Shown here piece by piece: positions 15,287-24,200 of a DNA stretch of 24,868 nucleotides. Origin of the DNA: JBDREA01 sp043820265 (lineage in GTDB: Archaea; Altiarchaeota; Altiarchaeia; IMC4; JBDREA01); the NCBI GenBank assembly GCA_043820265.1, contig JBDREA010000087.1:1-24868 (forward strand), given 5' to 3'. Positions within the stretch are counted from its first letter, which is position 1. Every line of letters starts with the position of its first letter. A program made the position numbers and the translations under genes. Below the pieces are notes generated by a model that saw nothing but the letters and a program-made list of their open reading frames with translations, did no database searches and was not told where the DNA came from.

Positions 15287-18200
15287 TTGAATATAGATAA
15301 GCGAGAGTTAACGTTATTCTCAGCATACCTGGTTATCGCAGTCATGTTTTTCCCCACCGCCTTGAGTATAGATGCAGCAACCGGCGAAGGAATCACTGAC
15401 GCTGAAATAATAAAGATTCTTCCCCAGACACCCCAGTCAACCACACTCGAGCTCACCTTGAATATAGACCCCAACGTCACCTTAGTGGGCGGCCAAGTGA
15501 ACGTCTCCGGTCATGTAGAATTGAGCAACGGGACTGTGATCGCCAACCATCCTCTATATATGTGGCTGAATGATACCTTAGTTCCGGGTTTTGGAGGCTG
15601 GCTACATTCGCGACAAGTCACCCTAACGGAACTTTCTGGAAGTGATTTAGAAGACTATCAAGTCCGCCTCTTCCTCGATACAGAGGAGTTGATTTCTGGG
15701 GGGAAGATGCGAGGTGACTGTGGCGATATCTACTTCTTGAATGCCAACCAGAACGCCCTCCCCTATTGGCTTCAAAGTGGCTGCAACACCTCAAACACAA
15801 CCCTTTGGGTGAAAACTAATTTAACGGCAAACTCCAACAACACGATCTATCTCCTTTATGGAAATGAGAATGCATCTAACGAAAGCAATGGGACAGCGAC
15901 TTTCATATTATTCGACGACTTTGACGGAACAAGCCTAGATTTGGGTAAGTGGGAAATTGTTAATTCAAACTGTTTTACTGTATCAGGTGGTAAACTCCAT
16001 TGCTCAGGCAACAGCGCTTATCCAGCAATTCGAACAGTGAATTATGTGGGATCTGCAGGTCAGTCTCTTGCAACCACCGTCAACATGACCGTCAATTCCC
16101 TGGGAGGTAGCGCCTTCAACGGCTTCCTCATTCAATACAATCCAAGCGATGATCGTGTCGGATGGTATGCTGAAAGCATTAGCTGGGATAGGTGGGTGTG
16201 TTTTCAGGGTTCCTGCAGCTGGAAACCGGGCGTTAATCGGGGGATGGCGTTAGGTGATTTCATAGAAACAGTAATATTTGAGCCAGATAGAATTACACAA
16301 AGCGTCAATGGTTCTACGAGATACTTTGATGATTCCTGGTCTGGAACCACGACAAATGAGGGAAAAAAATTATTACTTTTCTTCACATACTCTGGATACA
16401 GCATTGATGTTTATTGGGTCTATGTACGAAACTATGTTCAGGATGAACCCTCTGTCTTTATAGGTTCTGAGGAAACCCTAATATTCATCAATTCTTCCGG
16501 CGACTACAGTTTTTCCTTCTCCGCTCCCTCTGAGCCCGGCCTCTATGAACTCAAAGTCAACACAACTTACCAGGGAATATACGGCGAGAACACAAGCGAG
16601 TTGTTGGTGAAGGGTCCGCCTGTGATTGAGGATGTGTCTTGGAGCCCTTTTTATCCGAAGGGTTCAGACGATGTTTCGGTCTCAACTGGTATAGTTGATG
16701 TCGACGGCTTTGTGGTCGACGCAGGTCTCCACTACTCCTATGACGGGGAAGTGTGGTCTTCCACTCCTATGTCCAATGTCTCAGATAACTACTCCGCTAT
16801 CATTCATGCCTCCAATAACACAACTGAGACATTCTTTTACGTTTCCATGGTCGACGACGAAGGGTTCGCTTCCAACAGTTCTCAGTTTTCGTTTTGGTTC
16901 GACGCTGAGCCTCCACTCATCCATGCGCTGTGGTTTGACCCTTTCTACCCGGACGCCTTCGACGAAGTCACAGTATATGCTAATGTCACCGATAACCTTG
17001 GCCTCTTAAATGTGAGTCTCAGCTACAGCTATGATGGCATCAACTTCACGCAGGTAGTTATGAATGAGGAGAACGGAATCTACTCCGGGCTTATACCCGC
17101 GGCCAATGAGACAACCCTGGTCTACTACGGGGTCGCCGCCTTCGACTTAGCAGGCCATGTCAACGAAACAGAAACCAAGGCCTACTATACTGCGGAGGTC
17201 GACTTCGAACTCACAGACCTCACAGTCGCAGGCGTATTGGGTGGAGGTCTTCCAGTGCAGTTCAACGCTACTGTCCGCAATAATGGGCCGGGTGACGTCT
17301 TAGCAGCCTATCATATGGGCTTCACAATCAACGGCGTGTTTTTAGGCTCCATCGTCGACTCCAATCTTCTTGCCAACGACTCCAAATCCTACGTCTACAA
17401 CTGGACCGCCGAACCGGGAGACTTCATTCTCCAAGCGAAGGCGGACTACCAAGACTACTACGGCGAATTAAACGAATCCAATAATTTCCAGCAGACGTCG
17501 TTTAGGGTTATGGGTCCAGAATTACACCCCCTGGAGTTAGGTTACTCGCCTTCGGGCTTCGTAGACGGCGGAACTGTTGAGTCCTGGACGTTGGTGGAAA
17601 ACAGCGGATTAACCAATGCTTCAACTTTCGCAGTCGGCTTCTATGTTGACAACACACTTGCCGCTTCCACTGTCGTGTCCTCTCTCGCCGTCGGAGAATC
17701 TGTGAATGCGTCGGCGAACTGGATGGCGTGGCCCGGTATCGAGAATCTATCGGCTGTCGTCGACTTCGGAGGAGCTGTCGGAGAGGAGAACGAATCCAAC
17801 AACAACCTCACCATCCAGCTGCCCGTCGTAGGCTTTCCAGACTTGATTATAGAGAACGTCTCCTATACGCCTGAGTCTTTCCTCTATGGTGAATCCGTCT
17901 CCTTCAACGTCTCAATTCTAAACATCGGCGACTCCACTATCCGCTCATTTGACGTGGGCTTTTCAACGGGCGAATCCTACGTTCCGGCAGGTGTCGTCTC
18001 AGGCTTGGATGCCGACGCTTCGGCATCCATAGTCTACAACCATTCTTCCTCGTACTGTTCTTTTAGCGCATCCTTCTATGCCGACCTCTTGAATGTCGTA
18101 TCCGAGTCCGATGAGCTTAACAACGTCTACAACTCCTCTTTGTCTTCTGCCGACTGCCCCGACCTCTCCGCCGCCTACCTCTTCTGGGAGCCCCAGTCTC

Positions 18201-21200
18201 CTACTGCAGGCGACGATGTATTGGTGTCCGTTACAGTATCCAACTCTGGCCCGGACGTGGACATCGACTTCCCAGTGTACTTCTACGTTGACGAAGATTT
18301 ATTTGCATCCAAGGCGGTCTACGGTTTGGAGGGCTACTCTTCCCTCAACGTCTCTTCCACGTGGAGTGCGGTGGGCGGCCTGCATCAGTTGAAGGCAGTA
18401 GTCGATCCTCTAAACGTCGTCGGCGAAGTCGGCGAAGAGAACAACGACGTGGCTTCGGCGATTGATGTTGTGCCTCTCCCTGACCTGGCGGTGTCGGCGT
18501 GGGATGTCAACGTGACCTATAACTCCGTCTCGGCGGTGGTCCGCAACCTGGGCGCAGGCAATGCCAGCGGCATCCTCGTGCAGTTTTTCGACGGCGGCCC
18601 CGGCGGCGTCTTCATAGACGAGTTCACAGTCAACCTCTCTGCCGGCGAAAACGTGTCTCTATCCACAGATTACTTTATCCCGGATTCCTCTCAGAATCTT
18701 TCTTGGTGGGTTGATTCGCAAGACGCAGTTCCTGAGTCCTCCGAGGACAACAACCTCGCCTACTACCTAATCCACAACGTCTCTCTTTCGCCTGCTGCCC
18801 TAAACACGAGCGTCGGCGGAGAGGCTGCTTTCACTCTTAATGTGTCGAATCCTTCTGTCAGAAGCGACGTCTTCAACCTCTCGGTGTCTGGGGTCGAAAG
18901 CAGTTGGCTGTCGTATCCTTCCTCGGTGACGGTGTCTGCCGGCCAGCGTGCGTCGGTGCCTGTCACAGTCTCTGTTCCAGATGACTGCGGCTTAGACGGC
19001 ATCTATTCCCTGGAGGCCTTCGCAGTATCCGCCAATACCAATCTGTCTCGCAGTTCTTCGGCCGAATTGCAGGTGTTCCTCGACCCCTTCGTCTCCGCTT
19101 CCTCCCCTCTAAACGGCAGCAACCTGTCATCTGATGACGTATTCTTTGACTGGGTGTCATCCTCTAGTACGCTGGGGACCCTCTATCTGAAATCAGAAAA
19201 CGACAGCAACTATTCAGTCTTCGAAGACAGCGTCTCACTATCTCATTCCATACTCGTCGAAAACCTGTCGCGCAACAAAGACTACCTCTATGTCATGGAG
19301 TCTTTGGGCATCTGTGGCGCGGTCAACGCCTCTGGCGTCTTCTCCATCGACAACGGCGTCTACTTCACCGAACGGAATTACTTGTTTGCAGTGGAACGCG
19401 ACTACGACCAGCGGCGTTCTGTGGTGGTTGTGAACGGCGACGTTGTGGCGCATACAGTGGATGTTTCGGTGGTCAATCCCTACAACGACTTGATAGTCGG
19501 CTTCGTGGGCGGCGGCGCCGACGCCCCGCTAACGCTTGCACCGGGTCAGTCGTATACCCTGACATTGGTCTTTCACGCCCAAGACGCCATCCAGGAAGAC
19601 TATGACCTCCCCATCTCGCTAACTGATGTCTCAGAAAACCTCTCCGATGTCGCCCACGTCAATGTGAGTGTCCGGTTTCCGGTCGTCAACATATCACTTG
19701 AGGAAGTCGCCTTCAATAATGCTACGTTGGCGTATTCCTTCAACGTGTCTAATCTGGGCGAGCCGATCTCTGATTTCTCCATAGTCTCAAAAGAGAATTT
19801 ATCCGGTATCTCCCTGTTTTCGCCTGCCATCTCCCATTTTAATCTGGAGTCGGGTTCTTATCTTTCCTTTGACGTCGTGCCCCTTCTTCCCGAACCAAGC
19901 GGGGCAGGCGGCGACCCCTTCACAGGCGGTGGCTCGTTTTCGTGGACGGGCGGAGCCAGCGGCCCGGGTGGTGGTGGGGATGCTGGCGGAGCCTTCCACG
20001 ACGTATTATTCGACTGCTCCGGGGGGCGGGGTGTATTCGAAGGCCATGTGGAGTGTGTCACCACCTGCCAGGTGACTAAGACGTGGTATTGTCAGAACCG
20101 CCCCGACATCTACATCAACATTACGTCGCCGCCGTTCGCCGACCAAAGCGAGATCTCGTTTTCGTTTTTGAGTATCGACTTCGGCGAAGGCTACGTGGGT
20201 CGGAGTGTCACAGTACGCTTCAACGGAGCCGTCGTCGGCCAAATCTCGGGTGTGACGCCTTCTGGCACCTACTTTTTTAAAGTCAACCCCTCCCTTATCA
20301 ACGTCAATCCCTTCGGTCCCGCAGTCAACGAACTCCACATCCACACCGAGGACATGAACCCCGGCCACTATGTGACGACAGGCACCGTCACCTTCCACTT
20401 GGGTCTGCGTAACGTGGAGGCGCCGGTGTGTTCGGCTTCACAGGGTGAAGCGGACGGCGACCTCGAAGACCTGTTGTCCGGCTTCATTTGTCACCGCGAA
20501 TGCGGAGACAAGTTCTGCGTGGACGGCGACGGCGACGGCTTTGGCTGGGGCCCCGATTGCATCAGCTTCGACTGCGACGACGGCAATCCCTCCATCCACC
20601 CCGGCGCATTTGACGTCTGCGGAAACGGCGTAGACGAAGACTGTGACGGCGTCGATGCCTCGTGTTGCGGCAACTTCGCCTGCGAGTCGGGGGCCGGTGA
20701 AACATGCGTTAGCTGCCGCATAGACTGCGGGTCGTGTGGTGGCTGCGGCAACGGAGTCTGCGACGGCGTAGACCATCCCTGGGAGACCTGCGATAACTGC
20801 CGCGAAGACTGCGGCCGCTGCAGCTTCTGCGGCAACAGCTTGCCTGATGCGGGTGAAGACTGCTTTTCCTGCCCCGAAGATGTGGGCGCCTGCTCATCCT
20901 GCGGCGACGGAAGCTGCGACAGCCTTGAAAGCTGCTACAGCTGCCCCCTCGACTGCGGAGTCTGCGGAGGCTGCGGAGATGGACAGTGCACCTACGCATA
21001 TGAAAGCTGCTACACCTGCCACGAAGATTGTGGCGTATGCAACACATGCAACAATGGAATATGGGATACAGGAGAAGAAGGAATCGATTGCGGAGGAAGT
21101 TGCCCGGCATGCGAGACAGCCGACTACAAAGTCTTAGTGGTGATGACCTACTACCAAGACGAAGACATCACAGACATCGCACAATATGAAGATGACGTAT

Positions 21201-24200
21201 TGCAGAAGCTGAATGAAACAAAGGAATACTACTTACAACAATCATACGGCGAAGACACCATAGAATTCAGCGAACCATGGTACATACAACTTGGCCCCAG
21301 TGGGGACTATCCCGATGGAATCACGGACGATGGAGGATTAGGTACTGGGGCTGATTTTTATAGTCCTCCTTCGAATTATGGTGAAGACATCTTAACCGGT
21401 TTCGGTCAAGATTTTTATGGACAATATGATGCTATCCTAGCCGTACAAAGTGATATCCAAGCCCCCATTGATCCAATTGGGAATTCTCCTTTCCGAGCTG
21501 TGGCGTATTCGGAAAGGTGGGTGGGGTGGAGTGACTGGGTTAGTCTGTTTGGCTTACCTAAACCTGTTGCCTGTGTTAACATCCATACAATCACTGGCAC
21601 GTTCTCTCATGAACTTGGACACGCTTTATATGAACTCGACGACTTTTATGGTGAACCAGACAACAGGGGTGATATTGGGGATTGGGGTTTGATGGGATCC
21701 GGTAATTACCTAGAACCTGTTGCACCACTCTGTTCCTTCAACAAGGTAGAGGCGGGCTGGCTAGGTTACACAACATCAAGCGAATCAAATTTGGTGCCGA
21801 ATAAAACCTTTAGCCTTACGCCTATAGGGGACTTGGCATATGGCGATAACGTTGAAAAAATCGAAAACATAGGGGATACTTGGATTCCAGACCTCACAAC
21901 ATACGACTATATACTTGAAGCACGAAAAGACCGGAAAGGTGTTGTGGTCTACAAAGACATACATACCTGGGGTAATGATTGGGATCTCACTAAAAGTTAT
22001 TTGGAAAAACTTCATCCACAGTTAAGTCAGGCAAGTGGTCCGACCCTAAATAACGACTCACCAATCTATGTTGATGAAATTGCGTGTTTAGAATTTTCAT
22101 GTGTGGGAGAAGGACAATGCATGTCTGAAGGCAATCCAAACCAGAATGTCCTTGTTCGATATAACCCTGAAGCGAACGCAAATCTGAAAGGAGTTATTTT
22201 ACGAAATCAAATTGTGTTTGAAAACAATAACTCGTCAAATTCTTCACCCACTTCGCCTCCACTACCTCGGACTGGGTGGAGTGGTTTTGCATCCATTCAG
22301 CCTGTTAATGCATCATTAAATAGTGGAGGAGACCTGAAAGTTGTATTCGTTAATAATGACTCTGATTCGAAGCGAGTAAATTCTCTCAACATCACTTCTC
22401 TTGACGCTGATTTTAATCCTTATCGAGAGTGTGAATTGTCAGGGGAGATTCCGAAGATACTTCGTCCTCGAGAACAATTTAATGTAACAGGGAGAAACTG
22501 TACTCCGTTAAAAAAATATCGTATGCATTATTTTAAAGTAAAAATTGTTTCTGACTCTCTCCACGAGAATGGTTCAATACGTTTTGGAGACAATGTTACA
22601 TACGGAACAATGGGGGTTGTCAATCTTGGATTGAAAAACATGTTTCCTTATTATTCAGAAGAAACGATAAAAACGAAATGGAAAGAAAAGAAAGCTGCAG
22701 AGAAGTGGGCCCAAATTCTTCTAATAACTGCTATTTTGTGGTTGGTGGTGGTTTGGTTACACACAAAAAGCAAGAAAGCAATCATTAAATGGATCATACT
22801 TTTTATCCTCGCCATCCTGTTCGGTTTATTTGCAGCCCAGCTTGCTAACTCTGAGCCACCCAAACCTACTGAATCTGGAAAGAGGGGTTTTTCAGTTGTG
22901 TATCCCATTAATACAACAGTAACAGAGAGTGGTGAAGTTGAGGTCTTTCTTAAGAATGATGCGGGTACAAAAGTCAGAATAAATTCTATCCTTATTACTA
23001 CTGAGAATAATAAAAAATGCAACCTTTCAATTGATTCTCCCTTAGTTGTCTCCCCAGGAGTTGTCCTTAATTTTTCTGTATATGATTGTGCTCCAAGGGA
23101 ACACTTGGAGACTGGAAGATATGGCACACTCTACTACGATATTGACATAATGTACGATGATCTTTATTATAACGATACGATACGTACCTCAAACCATTCT
23201 TCACGGGGGACCGTGTGGGTAGTGAATCCTGAAATCACTAAAAAGGAAAAAGAACGTGAGACTTCAAAGAATATCACGTTAACCCTAATCTTTGCTGTTG
23301 CTCTTTCATGGTTAGGTGTAGTCTGGAGGTCTACGAAAAACAAGAAAGCAGTGGTGTACTGGGTTCTCTTTTACTTGTTTGTTTTGTTCCTTGTATATCT
23401 ATTGGCCAACATCGGATACGCCAGTTCTTCCTCACTAGAACCCTTGTCGTCAAAAGCGCCTAGAATCGAAGGTTTCGACTTAGTGAGGGTGCTAGGTTTC
23501 ACCTTGGAGGAAGATGATACATTCATATATGTCTTATCAAACAAAGGCAATTTCTCTGCTCAGGTCAAGTCAATCAGAGTAGTGAATTCTTTAACTCAAG
23601 AGGAATGCGCACTTGAAACCCAATTACCAATAACTATGGGTCCCTCTGAGAGTACATCTAGAACATCTAATCGGATATATGCCAGCGGATGCGGTATAAA
23701 GGATCAAGAAGTTGAGTGGGTGGAGTTTGACATAGAAATATTGTTTGACTTCTTATCTGAAGACGGAAAAGCTATTCAAAAAGACCAAGCGAGTAAAGGA
23801 AAAATTGGATTCGAACCCGATTATATCATCGAAAAACAGAAAAAATCAACCACACGAAAAACAACTTTATTCTTCGTTTCGATCTTTGCTGTTGCTCTTT
23901 TATGGTTCACGATAGTCTGGAGGTCTACGAAAAGTAAGAAAAAAGTTTTGCTTTGGATTCTTTGGATTTTATTGTTTCTTGTTTTATTACATATTTTACT
24001 TACGCCTACTTATTTCGCATATCTTCTTACTTCAGCTCTTGTAAAATCCTCGGCTGGTTTGCCTGAACCGGTTGACATAATACATCCAAATCTCGATTAC
24101 CATGTGGTTACTGCTACTGGTTTGTCTGAGCCGGTTGATTTGACTTTCCCTGATCTCGACCTTCACGCTTATTCAGTTGATGGTTTGCATGTTGGTATGA

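Larger units (their letters stand above)
22262..24016 (+). repeat. Three tandem modules: Ig-like domain plus transmembrane hairpin
   Basis: Each unit has a beta domain of about 115 residues with two conserved Cys (ECEL...NCTP, KCNL...DCAP, ECAL...GCGI), a charged stalk, then two transmembrane helices joined by a short basic loop (HTKSKK, RSTKNKK, RSTKSKK). Helix pairs are at residues about 2474-2518, 2663-2709 and 2861-2905. The basic loops predict a cytoplasmic side, so each hairpin enters and leaves the membrane and the beta domains stay outside. The beta domains resemble archaeal pilin-like or Ig-like domains of unknown role. Confidence 0.75.

Noticed and set aside
20006..20398. Minus-strand open frame of 130 codons
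   Set aside because: It lies wholly antisense to the verified GC-rich frame of the giant protein, where low stop density makes chance open frames long. No motif or ribosome site supports it. The same holds for the antisense frames around 20438-21110.
20847..21137. Plus-strand Ala-rich open frame of 96 codons
   Set aside because: It is the +1 or +2 frame of the Cys-rich repeats. Ala runs arise from reading the TGC/GGC-rich repeats out of frame.
22651..23127. Minus-strand open frame of 158 codons
   Set aside because: It is antisense to the hairpin module. The plus-strand frame is continuous and shows repeat conservation; the minus translation shows no recognisable domain.
21000..24100. A separate protease gene inside the giant frame
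   Set aside because: There is no stop codon in the giant frame, no promoter and no ribosome site at the boundary. Composition suggests fusion, but the present sequence is one continuous gene.
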